Position numbers and translations under genes: made by a program
NCBI RefSeq assembly: GCF_900537115.1
Contig: NZ_UNRG01000008.1
Coordinates: 62,001-126,000, forward strand
DNA length: 64,000 bases
Origin: Arthrobacter sp. Alg241-R88
GTDB lineage: Bacteria > Actinomycetota > Actinomycetes > Actinomycetales > Micrococcaceae
Direction of reading: 5' to 3'
Part shown: piece after piece, positions 1-8,570 of the stretch
Position numbering within the stretch: position 1 is the stretch's first letter
Layout of the letters: the number at the start of each line of letters is the position of its first letter
Notes under the pieces: generated by a model
Seen by the model: the letters and a program-made list of their open reading frames with translations, nothing else
What the model was told of the DNA's origin: nothing
Databases searched by the model: none

Positions 1-25
1 TGGAACTCTCCTGAACTCGCAAATC

Positions 26-54
26 TTTGAATCGTTTCATTGTTACGATTCAAA
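26..54. promoter_or_regulatory. LacI-type operator upstream of the first regulator gene
   Basis: TTTGAATCGT (26-35) and ACGATTCAAA (45-54) form a perfect 10-bp inverted repeat with a 9-bp spacer, about 95 bp before the regulator's ATG. The half-site recurs at 8453-8467 and, in reverse, at 18544-18558. The inference is an autoregulatory operator for the adjacent LacI protein that also marks its target promoters. Confidence 0.7.
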
Positions 55-149
55 GTACTCTTGAACGTGAGCAGGTGTCAAGCATTCCGGGACCTGTTCC
101 TCACCAAGACCGGGAGGCATCTGCACTCGGCCCAGCAGCACGGAGAATC

Positions 150-1172
150 ATGAACCGCTCAGCCAGCATCAAGGACGTAGCCAACCACGCCAGCGTGGCG
201 GTGGGCACTGTTTCGAATGTGCTGAACTACCCGGACAGAGTCTCGCAGCGGACCAAGGATCGCGTACTGCGCGCCATTGATGAACTCGGTTTCGTCCGCA
301 ATGACGCGGCACGCCAGCTCCGCGCCGGACACAGCCGCACCATTGGGCTCATCGTCCTGGACGTGGGAAACCCCTTCTTCACCTCCGTGGTGCGCGCCGC
401 CGAGGATGCGGCCGCCCTCCAGGGCAGCGCCGTGCTGCTGGGCGACAGCGGCCACGACGCCGGCCGTGAGGCCAATTACATCGACCTGTTCCAGGAGCAG
501 CGCGTCCAGGGGCTGCTCATTTCGCCCGTGGGCGACGTGACCGAGCGGCTGGACCTCCTCCGCGAGCGCGGCGTACCCACGGTCCTCGTGGACCGGCTGG
601 CTGACGAGGAGAAGTTCTCCTCAGTGGCCGTTGACGACGACGCGGGCGGTTACCTGGCTGCCAGGCACCTGCTGGACACCGGCCGCCGTCGGCTGGCCTT
701 TGTGGGTGGCTCCACGTCCATCCGCCAGGTGGCTGACCGCCTCCAGGGAGCCCAGCGGGCAGTGAAGGAAGAACCGGACGCCACGCTTGAGGTGCTCGTC
801 TCGGAAGGCCAGACTGTCCTGGCCGGCCGCAGCGTCGGCAACATGCTGGTGGAACGGGACCGCGGCGAGCTGCCCGACGGTATCTTCTGCGCCAATGACC
901 TCCTGGCGCTCGGCGTCATGCAGTCGCTCACCATGACGCACACCTACCGGATCCCGGAGGACATCGCACTGATCGGCTACGACGACATCGACTTCGCAGT
1001 CTCCGCCGTGGTGCCGCTCTCCTCCATCCGGCAGCCAACCGAGGCCCTGGGCAGGACGGCCATCGAACTCCTGGCCGAAGAGGTTGAAGCCCAGCACGCC
1101 CGGCACCGCGCAGTCGTCTTCACCCCGGAACTGGTGGTCCGTCAGAGCACCGGGGCGCCGTCCGCTGACTGA
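150..1172 (+). CDS. LacI family transcriptional regulator
   Basis: This is a 340-residue sugar-responsive repressor. The N-terminal helix-turn-helix is at about residues 6-26 (IKDVANHASVAVGTVSNVLN), followed by a hinge near 52-62 and a periplasmic-binding-protein-like effector domain with the usual DVGNPFF and GYDDID motifs. An upstream in-frame start at 27 would overlap the inverted repeat at 26-54, and the protein similarity begins at MNRSASIKDV, so ATG 150 is chosen. The operator in front suggests autoregulation. The same half-site lies before the Gfo/Idh-GH78 pair and the GH42 gene, so this regulator probably controls uptake and cleavage of rhamnogalacturonan or galactan fragments. The effector is unknown. 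Confidence 0.9.
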   Translation: MNRSASIKDVANHASVAVGTVSNVLNYPDRVSQRTKDRVLRAIDELGFVRNDAARQLRAGHSRTIGLIVLDVGNPFFTSVVRAAEDAAALQGSAVLLGDSGHDAGREANYIDLFQEQRVQGLLISPVGDVTERLDLLRERGVPTVLVDRLADEEKFSSVAVDDDAGGYLAARHLLDTGRRRLAFVGGSTSIRQVADRLQGAQRAVKEEPDATLEVLVSEGQTVLAGRSVGNMLVERDRGELPDGIFCANDLLALGVMQSLTMTHTYRIPEDIALIGYDDIDFAVSAVVPLSSIRQPTEALGRTAIELLAEEVEAQHARHRAVVFTPELVVRQSTGAPSAD

Positions 1173-1193
1173 CCGGCCTCTGGCCCGGAACGA

Positions 1194-1568
1194 TCACCCG
1201 GCCTGCAGCAGCCAGGCCATGGATTCAGTCCTGGACGTAAAGAAGCGGGTGGGGCAGGGCGGGATGTGGACGCCCAGGAAGAAGTTCGCCAGGATCCGGT
1301 CCACCGGACTGGAACCGAGCAGCGCGATCCGGTTGGCGGCGCAGGGGATGGAAAACACCGAACGGGCCGCCCTGGTGACATTTTCGGTAGTAGCCATGTC
1401 CACGAGCATCGGGTAGGTCTTGTCCCCTGCTATCGCGTTGACAGCCGCCATCGCCGCCTGGGCATCATGCTGTTCTATACGGACCTGCGGCTCCCAGATA
1501 AGGTGGATGACACCGTCGGGACGCAACTCCACCGTGCCTTTGCCACCATCAACCATTACAGGCTCCAT
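1194..1568 (-). CDS. Conserved hypothetical protein, STAS-like
   Basis: A 124-residue soluble protein. The segment around LLVDMATTENVTR-like residues 55-68 (PMLVDMATTENVTR) and IALLGSSPVDRILANFFLG (about 81-99) resembles a group of small STAS/SpoIIAA-like actinobacterial proteins. That relation is from memory of the family and not proven here. GGGAGG lies about 8 bases upstream of the ATG. It is transcribed away from the kinase-like gene at 1702, sharing a 133-bp divergent promoter region. No catalytic residues are evident. It ends 22 bp from the LacI stop, convergent with it. Function unknown. Confidence 0.7.
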   Translation of the reverse strand: MEPVMVDGGKGTVELRPDGVIHLIWEPQVRIEQHDAQAAMAAVNAIAGDKTYPMLVDMATTENVTRAARSVFSIPCAANRIALLGSSPVDRILANFFLGVHIPPCPTRFFTSRTESMAWLLQAG

Positions 1569-1701
1569 GCCCAGCCTCCCTCCCAGTGCAGACTCCCCTA
1601 TTCTGCTCCAACTTTGACCTCGCGGCGCTGCCTCCTGCTTTCACAGCCTCCCCACAGGCTTCCCGAACCGCAGGCACAGTGCGGCCCAGTATGAAAGAGA
1701 C

Positions 1702-2316
1702 ATGACACTTCGCGCGAGACGACCATCAGCCCTCATTGTTGTGCTGGGAATTGACGGTGCCGGCAAATCCACCGCCGCGCGCGAAGTGGCGGATCTTCTG
1801 CCCGGCACGCCAGTGCTGGTGCTCGGCAACTACTCGGGAAGGAAAACCATCGCTGGCCTGGCCCGGCGCTTCGCGGTACCCCTTCCCGTGCAGGTCGCGG
1901 ATATCCTCGAAACCACTGTGAGGGTCTTCAACGTCGTGCTCAACCACCTGCGGGCCCGGCGCTTTAACGGCCTGGTCATCATGGACCGGCATCTGTACTG
2001 CCAGCTGGCCCTGCGGAAAACCCGCGGCATCCGCCGCCGCCGTATTCTGGAAGCCCTGCTTGGAATGCTGCCGAAGGCCCAGGCAGTGGTCTACTTCGAC
2101 ATCCCGGCTGAGCAGGCGTATGAACGCATTGCCCTTCGCGGCGAGGACCAGGAAAGCCTCGAGGATCTCCAGAGGTTCCGGAAGGCCTACACGGAGCTGC
2201 CCTGGTATCCCGCATTTACTGTGATTGATGCGGGCGGATCCACCGAAAACAGTGCCCTGCAGCTGCAGCGGATCATCGCCGATGCCTTGGAGTCTCCTGC
2301 CTCCCTGCCCCTGTGA
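1702..2316 (+). CDS. P-loop nucleoside/nucleotide kinase, thymidylate-kinase-like
   Basis: A 204-residue protein with a Walker A motif GIDGAGKST at about residues 16-24 and a DRH motif at about 94 (VIMDRHLYCQLALRK). These match the thymidylate kinase superfamily, where the DR residues contact the substrate monophosphate. It also has a YFDIP segment and a lid-like arginine-rich stretch. A housekeeping Tmk is normally elsewhere, so this may be a divergent paralogue acting on an unknown nucleotide or sugar substrate. GAAAGAG precedes the ATG. The next gene is a small hypothetical in the same direction, but no functional link to it can be seen. Confidence 0.75.
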   Translation: MTLRARRPSALIVVLGIDGAGKSTAAREVADLLPGTPVLVLGNYSGRKTIAGLARRFAVPLPVQVADILETTVRVFNVVLNHLRARRFNGLVIMDRHLYCQLALRKTRGIRRRRILEALLGMLPKAQAVVYFDIPAEQAYERIALRGEDQESLEDLQRFRKAYTELPWYPAFTVIDAGGSTENSALQLQRIIADALESPASLPL

Positions 2317-2393
2317 CACCACGCCGGAAATCCTTTGCGCCAAACACACTTACTGCCCTTGTGGGGCGGGGGTAGCAGAAGCAAGGATTGGTT

Positions 2394-2603
2394 ATGGATG
2401 ACCTGCGGCACAGAGCCAGACACCTGCTGCAGCGCAAGGACCTTGGCCTGATCGATCTCTGGATCCTCTACTGGAACCACGGCGGGCACTGCCATCCCTT
2501 CGATTTTGATGCCTTTATCCATGACGTGCTGCCTGCCGCATGGTTCGATCTGGATGCCCTTCAGTCGGCGGTGGAGGAACTGTCGCTGGAAGCCATCGCC
2601 TAG
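2394..2603 (+). CDS. Small hypothetical protein
   Basis: A 69-residue acidic, tryptophan-rich protein starting MDDLRHRARH. AAGGA at 2383-2387 sits six bases before ATG 2394, so this start is preferred over the in-frame TTG at 2388. It contains WILYWNHGGHCHPFDFDAF, with three histidines and one cysteine close together, but no known motif. It has no signal peptide or membrane span. A possible coding remnant lies just downstream in another frame (to 2703). Function unknown. Confidence 0.55.
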   Translation: MDDLRHRARHLLQRKDLGLIDLWILYWNHGGHCHPFDFDAFIHDVLPAAWFDLDALQSAVEELSLEAIA

Positions 2604-2715
2604 GTTAAGGCCTCCGCCCTGCTGGGTGAACGGGGGGACGGCGGCTGCACGCGGCGCAGCTATTGCCCAGGAAGCCATCGACTGGCTGGGCTGGCAGAAG
2701 TAACGAAACTGGACG

Positions 2716-3387
2716 CTAGATCTTTTCCACGAGGAGGTTCCGGTAGGCCGCGCGGAGCGGTGCCATCTGCCTGAACCCGAGGTAGCCTCCGCCCAGCACC
2801 GTGTCCGATGGATCCTGCCAGTCAAGGAGCGGCAGCCCGTTGATGGAGAAGGCCACATTCCGGCCGTCCTTCACCACTTCCATCCGGTAGAAATCCACGG
2901 CGTCCTCTGCGGGCGGCAATGGGTCCGCGCCCTGGGCCACCAGCTCGAAGCCGGCGCTCTTGCGGAGGTTGCAGGTCCGGAAAGCCCGCTCCGACTGGTA
3001 CTTGTGCCGGAAATACGAAACATGCAGGGCGTCCATGTCCCCCGAGTGGTACTGCGGGTAGTAGCCGGTCCGCGGAGTGAGTTCAGGGGAGAACAAATCC
3101 CGCCCGCCATGCCCGTTCGCAGCGAAAAACACCATGGCCAGCCCCGGTTCCTCAAGGGGGAGGAACTCCCAGCCGACCCGGATGCCGTCGGGGAACTCCT
3201 CGGGGCACCAGAACGACCAGTGCGCGTGGTCGCCGAACTCCTCGTCGTCCAGCGAGCCGGACAGCTCCAGGGCCCCTCCGTGGCTGCCCAGGCTCACGGG
3301 CCCTTCGCCTACCCAGTCCGCCACGTCCCCAGGACCGCTGAGCGGGTTGCTGTAAAGCACCTTCGTTCCCAGGCCGGCAGCTCCCAC
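2716..3387 (-). CDS. DUF1961 family protein (YesU-like)
   Basis: A 223-residue protein matching the DUF1961 family, to which Bacillus subtilis YesU of the rhamnogalacturonan locus belongs. The family is predicted to adopt a concanavalin/jelly-roll fold. Aromatic and acidic stretches such as HAHWSFWCPEEFPDGI and TGYYPQYHSGDMDALHVSY are typical. No signal peptide is seen, so it should be cytoplasmic. GTG 3387 abuts the stop of the acetylesterase gene, indicating translational coupling as the last gene of the leftward operon. The enzymatic role is undefined in the family; a carbohydrate-binding or keto-sugar-processing role is only an inference. Confidence 0.8.
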   Translation of the reverse strand: MGAAGLGTKVLYSNPLSGPGDVADWVGEGPVSLGSHGGALELSGSLDDEEFGDHAHWSFWCPEEFPDGIRVGWEFLPLEEPGLAMVFFAANGHGGRDLFSPELTPRTGYYPQYHSGDMDALHVSYFRHKYQSERAFRTCNLRKSAGFELVAQGADPLPPAEDAVDFYRMEVVKDGRNVAFSINGLPLLDWQDPSDTVLGGGYLGFRQMAPLRAAYRNLLVEKI

Positions 3388-4077
3388 CTAGCCGCGCCCC
3401 GCCGTCGTACCTGCCAAACCCAAAGGGGCCAGCCCCAACTCCTGAAGCTGCCCCGCAACGTGCGCTGCCACCACGGCTGCACCCTGCTGGGAGAAGTGGG
3501 TGTTGTCCGTCAGTCCGTCGGGCCAGTGTGCATGTTCACCCGGTGCGAAGTGGCAGAAGAGGGAAATCGATTCCTCCCGCCCCAGCCGCACGTACAGCGC
3601 GCGGGTCCACGAGTTGAGGTCGATGACGGGCAGCCCCAGCTCCAGGCCGATCTCCCGCACCACCTCCGGATAGTCCTCCAGGCTCTCTTCCAAGGAAGCG
3701 TCCGACGACGGGCCGGCCAGGAAGTGCCGCCGCTCCACCGACGTGCACAGCACGGGTAGCGCTCCCAGGGCACGGACCCCGGCCACCATCCTGCGCAGGT
3801 TGGCGGCATAACCCGTACGTGCCGCGAGGTGCGGCTTCTTCTGGTCATTGTGGCCGAACTGGATCAGCACCAGGTCGCCATGGGCTGCCTCCGCCAGAAG
3901 GTGGCCCCAAAGCCCCTCCTCGCGGAAGGACTCAGTGCTGGCGCCGCCTTTGGCGAAATTGTGCACGGCAGCCCAGGTGTAAATATGCGGGGGCAGTTTG
4001 GCTCCCCAGCCGCTCATGGGGTACTCGTGCGTGGGGCAGTTGGCGACCGTGGAATCTCCGGCAAGCAGGACTTTCAT
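3388..4077 (-). CDS. Rhamnogalacturonan acetylesterase, SGNH/CE12 type
   Basis: A 229-residue SGNH hydrolase that should remove acetyl groups from rhamnogalacturonan I fragments. The nucleophile block is LLAGDSTV with Ser9, the oxyanion Asn block is GHND (75-78), and the catalytic dyad block is DNTHF with Asp191 and His194. These match YesT/RgaE acetylesterases. The start at 4077 places GDS at the proper N-terminal position; the longer in-frame extension would run through the 4108-4154 palindrome. No signal peptide is present, so it acts on imported oligosaccharides. It follows the ABC transporter genes after the palindrome and is coupled to the DUF1961 gene. Confidence 0.88.
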   Translation of the reverse strand: MKVLLAGDSTVANCPTHEYPMSGWGAKLPPHIYTWAAVHNFAKGGASTESFREEGLWGHLLAEAAHGDLVLIQFGHNDQKKPHLAARTGYAANLRRMVAGVRALGALPVLCTSVERRHFLAGPSSDASLEESLEDYPEVVREIGLELGLPVIDLNSWTRALYVRLGREESISLFCHFAPGEHAHWPDGLTDNTHFSQQGAAVVAAHVAGQLQELGLAPLGLAGTTAGRG

Positions 4078-4107
4078 GGTGTGCTTTCTGTAAGTGGACC
4101 GTTGACC

Positions 4108-4154
4108 TATCACTTCTGGTTCCCAAAACCCGGTTTTGGGAACCAAAAGTGATA
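4108..4154. repeat. Long palindrome inside the transport/esterase operon
   Basis: Arms 4108-4130 and 4132-4154 are complementary over 23 bases with one mismatch and a single central base. The core is CCCAAAACC/GGTTTTGGG. It lies between the last permease gene (stop at 4173) and the acetylesterase start (4077). It could form an mRNA hairpin that reduces read-through or protects the upstream transporter message. No T-tract follows on the minus strand. Confidence 0.8.
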
Positions 4155-4172
4155 GCGCAAGCGGGGCGCGGG

Positions 4173-5045
4173 TCAGCCCTTGACGGAACCGATCAGCATG
4201 CCTTTGGCGAAGTGTTTTTGCAGGAACGGGTAGAAGATCAGGATGGGCAGGGTTGCCACCACGATGACGGCGAACTTGATGCCCTGCTCCGGCGGGATGT
4301 AGGCGGGATCCACGTTGCCGGTGCCCAGGAGGTCAGACGCTGCCGTGACCTGGCGCAGGTACATTTGCAGGGTCCACTTGGAGTTATCCGAGAGGTAGAG
4401 CAGGGGTGACATGAAGTCGTTCCAGATGCCCACCGCGTAGAACAGCGCGAACGTGGCCAGGACGGGCTTGGACAGCGGGAGCAGGATCCGACAGAGGATC
4501 CCGATTTCCGTGGCGCCGTCCATCTTGGCCGATTCCTCCAGCTCCTGCGGAAGTTCCTGGAAGAAGTTCTTGATGATGATCAGGCTGAACGGGTTGATCG
4601 CCGCGGGCAGGATCAGCGCCCAGTAGGAGTTCAGCAGGCCCAGGTCCTTGACCAGCAGGAAGGTGGGGATCATGCCGCCGGAGAACACCATGGCAAAGAC
4701 CACCAAGGACAGGATGACCTTGCGTCCGCGGAGGGTCCTTTTGGCCAGCGGGTAGGCCATGGTCACGGTGAACGCGAGCTGGACCAGGGTGCCGACGGCG
4801 GTGACCAGGACAGTGGTGACCAGCGCCCTGATGAACGCGGGGGTGGAGAAGATGTACTCGTAGGAGCCCAGGGTGAACTGTTCCGGCCAGACGAAGAACG
4901 CCCGCCGGGTGATTTCCGCTTCCGTGGCGAAGGAGCCGGCAATGACGTAGACGAACGGCAGCAGGGTGATGATGCCGACCAGGGACAGGAACACGTAGTT
5001 GGCGGCGTCGAAGATCCGCCCGCCGGTGGTGTTGTGGATTTTCAT
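4173..5045 (-). CDS. CUT1 ABC transporter permease, LplC/YtcP-like (YesQ-like)
   Basis: A 290-residue inner-membrane protein with six predicted spans. The cytoplasmic EAA loop is at about 168-190 (ELEESAKMDGATEIG, then LLPLSKP), where the ATPase docks. Its closest type is the LplC/YtcP/YesQ group that imports uronate-containing oligosaccharides. It starts two bases after the stop of the other permease and follows the binding protein, giving the usual order for CUT1 importers. No ATPase gene is nearby, as is common where one MsmX-type ATPase serves several systems. Confidence 0.92.
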   Translation of the reverse strand: MKIHNTTGGRIFDAANYVFLSLVGIITLLPFVYVIAGSFATEAEITRRAFFVWPEQFTLGSYEYIFSTPAFIRALVTTVLVTAVGTLVQLAFTVTMAYPLAKRTLRGRKVILSLVVFAMVFSGGMIPTFLLVKDLGLLNSYWALILPAAINPFSLIIIKNFFQELPQELEESAKMDGATEIGILCRILLPLSKPVLATFALFYAVGIWNDFMSPLLYLSDNSKWTLQMYLRQVTAASDLLGTGNVDPAYIPPEQGIKFAVIVVATLPILIFYPFLQKHFAKGMLIGSVKG

Positions 5046-5047
5046 GG

Positions 5048-6022
5048 CTAGAACAGTCCGCTCTGGTTGAAGCGTTTGGCCAGGGCGTTGGTGCCGAAGA
5101 TCAGCACGAGGCCCACCAGGGATTTGAAGAGCCCGACGGCGGTGGAGTAGCTGTAGGCGCCCTGGGTGATGCCCACGAAGTACACGTAAGTATCGAAGAC
5201 GTCGGCCGCGGAGCGGTTCAGGGCGTTGGTCATCAGGTAGATCTGTTCGAAGCCGGTGTTCAGCATCTGCCCGATGGCCAGGATCAGCATCACGATGATG
5301 GTGGACCGGATGCCGGGCAGCGTGATGTGCCAGACGCGGCGGAACCTGCCGGCGCCGTCGATGATGGCGGCCTCGTACTGGTCCTGGTCAACGGTGGCGA
5401 GCGCGGCGAGGAAGATGATGGTTCCCCAGCCGGTGTTCTTCCAGATCTCCTGCAGCACAATCAGGGGCCGGAACCAGTTGGGGTCCGACAGGAAGTCGAT
5501 GTTCGTGCCCATCACCGAGTTCAGGAACAGGAACAGCGGGCCGAAGTCCAGGGCAAAAAGCAGGAAGCTCAACGAGGCAACGATGGTCCAGGACAGGAAG
5601 TGCGGGATATAAACGAGGGTCTGGACGGTGCGCTTGAGGATCGAGAGGCGGACTTCATTCAGCAGCAGCGCCAGGACGATGGTCAACGGGAACGCGATAC
5701 CAAGGTTCAGGAACGCCAGGATCAGGGTGTTGCCCAGCAGCCGCGGGAAGTCCGGGTTGGAGAAGAAGTCCTGGAAGTGCTGGAACCCCACCCACGGGCT
5801 GTCGTTCACGCCCAGGAAAGGAACGTAATCCTTGAAGGCGATGCTGACCCCGTACATGGGGCCGTAACGGAAGATGGCGAAGTACACCACGCCGGGCAGC
5901 AGCAGCAGGTACAGCCACTTGTAGTGCGCGAAGTGGACGGAGAACCTGCCCCGCTTCCGGGGGGCGGACGCAGGAGGCTGCGCCCGCTCCCCGGCTTCGG
6001 TGGCAATGACAGGGGCTGTCAT
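5048..6022 (-). CDS. CUT1 ABC transporter permease, LplB-like (YesP-like)
   Basis: A 324-residue permease with an N-terminal basic cytoplasmic tail of about 35 residues, then membrane spans beginning at KWLYLLLLPGVVYFAIF. The EAA loop (DQYEAAIIDGAGRFRRVWH, then LPGI) is about 85 residues from the C-terminus. It belongs to the LplB/YesP group. ATG 6022 directly abuts the TAA of the binding-protein gene, so the two are likely translationally coupled. It forms a heterodimer with the 4173-5045 product. Confidence 0.92.
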   Translation of the reverse strand: MTAPVIATEAGERAQPPASAPRKRGRFSVHFAHYKWLYLLLLPGVVYFAIFRYGPMYGVSIAFKDYVPFLGVNDSPWVGFQHFQDFFSNPDFPRLLGNTLILAFLNLGIAFPLTIVLALLLNEVRLSILKRTVQTLVYIPHFLSWTIVASLSFLLFALDFGPLFLFLNSVMGTNIDFLSDPNWFRPLIVLQEIWKNTGWGTIIFLAALATVDQDQYEAAIIDGAGRFRRVWHITLPGIRSTIIVMLILAIGQMLNTGFEQIYLMTNALNRSAADVFDTYVYFVGITQGAYSYSTAVGLFKSLVGLVLIFGTNALAKRFNQSGLF

Positions 6023-7552
6023 TTACTTGTTGTCCTGCCAGAGCTTGTTGATCTCTTCCTTGACCTTGTCGCCGCCGCTGGTGTTCCACAGCTTGATGGC
6101 GTCCTTCAGGCCCTGCTCGTCGATCTGGCCGGCGAGGTACTTGATGCGGGCATCGGCAACGATGTTGTCCAGCTGCGCACCCTTGGAGACGTAGGTGGCG
6201 GACACGTACGGGGCGGCCGGGTTGTAGACGGCGCTCTTGAGGTCTTCTGCCATCACTTCGGTCCGCTTGTCGAAGACCTGCTGTTCGTAGTCGCTGGCCT
6301 GCTTGACCGGGTAGAAGCTGTTTCCGGCAACGTTCATGCCCAGCTGTGCGTAGCTCTTGATGTCCGTGTTGACGGCTTTGGCTTCCTCGGTTTCGGGCTT
6401 GATGGTGGCAGCCTTGCCATCCTCCAGCGTGAAGTTCACGCCTTCGATGCCGTTGTTGAGCAGCACGGCCACGTCCTTGCCGTTCATGGTGTTCAGGAAC
6501 TCCAGCACGGTCTTCAATTCAGCCTCGGTCCGGACGCTGGACTTAGGGATGGCCAGGAAGCCGGAGTAGCCGTCGGTGGGGTGGGCATTGAGCTCGCCGT
6601 CCGGACCTTCAAGGTTGCCGACGAAACCCACCTTGTTTTCGAAGTTGTTCGGGTCTGCCTGCTTGAACAGGTTGATGAGGACGCTCACCCGGGAGTCGAC
6701 GTCCACAATGATGCCGCCCTTACCGTTCAGGAACGGCTCGTTCCACTTGGTCGGGTCGAACGTGGCAAAGTCCGGGTTGATGAGCTTCTCGTCCACCATC
6801 TTTTTGACGAACCGGTTGGCTTCCAGGAATTCCTCCGTCTCGAAACTCGGGATCAGTTTCCCGTCCTTTTCGGTCCAGCGGTTGCCCGCGCCGTACCAGG
6901 TCTCGATGAAGTCGTACGGGCTGTTGGTTCCCAAGGCTCCCCACTTGGGGATGGTGATGCCCCAGGTATCGTTCTGGCCGTTGCCGTCCGGATCCTTTTC
7001 GGTAAATGCCTTCGCTACCTCATACAGGTCCTCTGTGGTCTTGGGAGCCTCAAGCCCAAGCTTGTCCAGCCAGTCCTGGCGGAACATAACAGCAGCACGC
7101 ATGGGGGCGCGGCCGCGGTACACGCCGTACACCTTGCCATTGATGCTCGCGTTCTGCTGGATGTCCGGGAAGGTGGTCTTGAGGTTGGGGTACTCATCCA
7201 GCTTGTCCGTCAGGTCCCAGAAGGCACCGGCTTCGGCGTTCTTGACGAAGCCTGGCGTCTTGCCCTGGATGACCATCACGTGCGGGATCTCGGAGGAGGC
7301 CAGCGTGATGTTGGTCTTGTCCTCGTAGGAGGCGTTGGGAGCCCACGTGATGTTGACGTCCTTGCCCGTCAGCTCCTCGAGCTTCTTCTGGACGGCCCCG
7401 TCTGCGGAAGGCGGCTGCGCCTCGAGGAAGGGAGCCATAACGTTCACGGTGGAAATGTCTGCGGACTGGGTTTCACCTCCGCCGCAGGCAGTCAGGGTGA
7501 GCGCCGTGGCAGTTACGACGGCGGCGGCCAGGGACATTCTTCTGCGGATCAT
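6023..7552 (-). CDS. Sugar ABC transporter substrate-binding lipoprotein (YesO/LplA-like)
   Basis: A 509-residue extracytoplasmic solute-binding protein. Residues 1-23 are a lipoprotein signal (MIRRRMSLAAAVV, ending LTAC with Cys23 as the lipid site). The large size and motifs such as TWAPNASYEDKTNITLASS fit the LplA/YtcQ/YesO group that captures complex oligosaccharides. The start at 7552 is set by AGGAAC seven bases upstream and by the correct signal peptide length; the longer upstream reading would bury it. Given the downstream acetylesterase and DUF1961 genes, the likely ligand is a rhamnogalacturonan fragment (inference). Confidence 0.9.
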   Translation of the reverse strand: MIRRRMSLAAAVVTATALTLTACGGGETQSADISTVNVMAPFLEAQPPSADGAVQKKLEELTGKDVNITWAPNASYEDKTNITLASSEIPHVMVIQGKTPGFVKNAEAGAFWDLTDKLDEYPNLKTTFPDIQQNASINGKVYGVYRGRAPMRAAVMFRQDWLDKLGLEAPKTTEDLYEVAKAFTEKDPDGNGQNDTWGITIPKWGALGTNSPYDFIETWYGAGNRWTEKDGKLIPSFETEEFLEANRFVKKMVDEKLINPDFATFDPTKWNEPFLNGKGGIIVDVDSRVSVLINLFKQADPNNFENKVGFVGNLEGPDGELNAHPTDGYSGFLAIPKSSVRTEAELKTVLEFLNTMNGKDVAVLLNNGIEGVNFTLEDGKAATIKPETEEAKAVNTDIKSYAQLGMNVAGNSFYPVKQASDYEQQVFDKRTEVMAEDLKSAVYNPAAPYVSATYVSKGAQLDNIVADARIKYLAGQIDEQGLKDAIKLWNTSGGDKVKEEINKLWQDNK

Positions 7553-7650
7553 TTTGTTCCTATTCCACTTCTTCGGGGTCGGCTTTTGCTGTCCCCGGGC
7601 AGCGTCGAGCCCGGGCAGCATGAGGTCAGTTTTTGGTTAAGGGCGGGCGT

Positions 7651-8334
7651 TCAGCGCGCTATCAGCGCATGGTTATGGGTTAAGCCGGTGGCCGCGGCCT
7701 GCGGTTGCTCCGCGACGGCCGCCACCGAATCATCGTTGGCAGTAAAGAAGCGGTCGCACAGCCAGCCGGTCAGGTACAGCCAGGCACCGATGCTGAAGAA
7801 CGGGATCAGGCCTGGGACCGCACCGCTCGCATACACCCCGGCTGCGGAGACGAACAGCAGGATGACTGTCCCCGCGAGGTGCCGGAGGGCGAACCGTGAC
7901 GACATCAGGAAGTACTGGCCCAGAGGGAGCTCGTACCGGGCAAACATGGGGAAGAGGTAGCACACCGCGCCCGCAACAAAGATGGCTCCGACAAAGGTTG
8001 CAGCGGCAGCCAGCTGGGACGGGAAGCCGCCCGAGCCTGAAAAGTAGTTCCAGTTCATCGCGAGGGCAACGGCGACCCCCATAACAGGAAGGGCCAGCGC
8101 GTTGCCGCGGACAAAATTGCGGCAGTACTCGCGGGCGAAACCGGGCAGCAGGTGTGCAGCGTCGCCCCTGGCTCTCTTGCGGACCAGGATCTGCGCTGCT
8201 GCGGTGGCCGGGCCCGCGCCCAGGACACCGAGTCCCAGGACGGTGAAGGCGAGCCACAGCATATTGAGGCAAGCGATCCACAGGAGGGTGTCAAAGAACG
8301 AGTATGCGCGGGCGCTCCACGACGACGTTGACAT
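7651..8334 (-). CDS. DUF624 membrane protein (YesL/YesV-like)
   Basis: A 227-residue membrane protein with five to six hydrophobic segments, including LLWIACLNMLWLAFTVLG and VILLFVSAAGVYASGAVPG. DUF624 proteins (YesL, YesV) are regular partners of LplB/LplC-type ABC importers; their exact role is unknown. AAGGGAGG sits before ATG 8334, and the upstream in-frame ATG lacks this. It is the first gene of the leftward operon, with 98 bp to the binding protein gene. A second DUF624 gene sits at 14609-15238. Confidence 0.85.
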   Translation of the reverse strand: MSTSSWSARAYSFFDTLLWIACLNMLWLAFTVLGLGVLGAGPATAAAQILVRKRARGDAAHLLPGFAREYCRNFVRGNALALPVMGVAVALAMNWNYFSGSGGFPSQLAAAATFVGAIFVAGAVCYLFPMFARYELPLGQYFLMSSRFALRHLAGTVILLFVSAAGVYASGAVPGLIPFFSIGAWLYLTGWLCDRFFTANDDSVAAVAEQPQAAATGLTHNHALIAR

Positions 8335-8452
8335 GGCACGCCTCCCTTCGGTTCTCCATCGTTGCAGAAACGGGACCGGAGTGGCCCGCATCACGGAAGT
8401 AATCGGTTTCTCGAAAATCTAGACCTCCCCCGCGGGGCAGGTCAAGCTATTT

Positions 8453-8467
8453 TTTGAATCGTTACAT
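8453..8467. promoter_or_regulatory. LacI-type operator in the divergent promoter
   Basis: TTTGAATCGTTACAT matches the left half of the operator at 26-54 (TTTGAATCGTTTCAT) at 14 of 15 bases. It lies between the divergent DUF624-led transport operon and the Gfo/Idh-GH78 operon, so one site could control both. Confidence 0.6.
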
Positions 8468-8505
8468 AACTGGACTGGAGCCCTGTCCGTGGCGCACACT
8501 GGAGA

Positions 8506-8521
8506 GCGGAAAGCGCTTGCC
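8506..8521. promoter_or_regulatory. Second LacI/cre-like site upstream of the Gfo/Idh-GH78 pair
   Basis: GCGGAAAGCGCTTGCC has the AAA-GCGC-TT core typical of LacI/CcpA-class operators and lies 50 bp before the Gfo/Idh start at 8571. It resembles sites at 18578, 26365 and 38487-38656. Function is inferred from motif similarity and position only. Confidence 0.4.
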
Positions 8522-8570
8522 CCGAATGCGCTTGCAGGAACACAGCCCTGTCCGGGCGGAATGGAGCACC

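Noticed and set aside
5327..7960. 877-codon open frame on the plus strand opposite the ABC genes
   Set aside because: It is antisense to a lipoprotein and a permease with clear family motifs and ribosome sites; its translation is rich in D, G, V and Q with no domain, typical of a GC-rich shadow frame.
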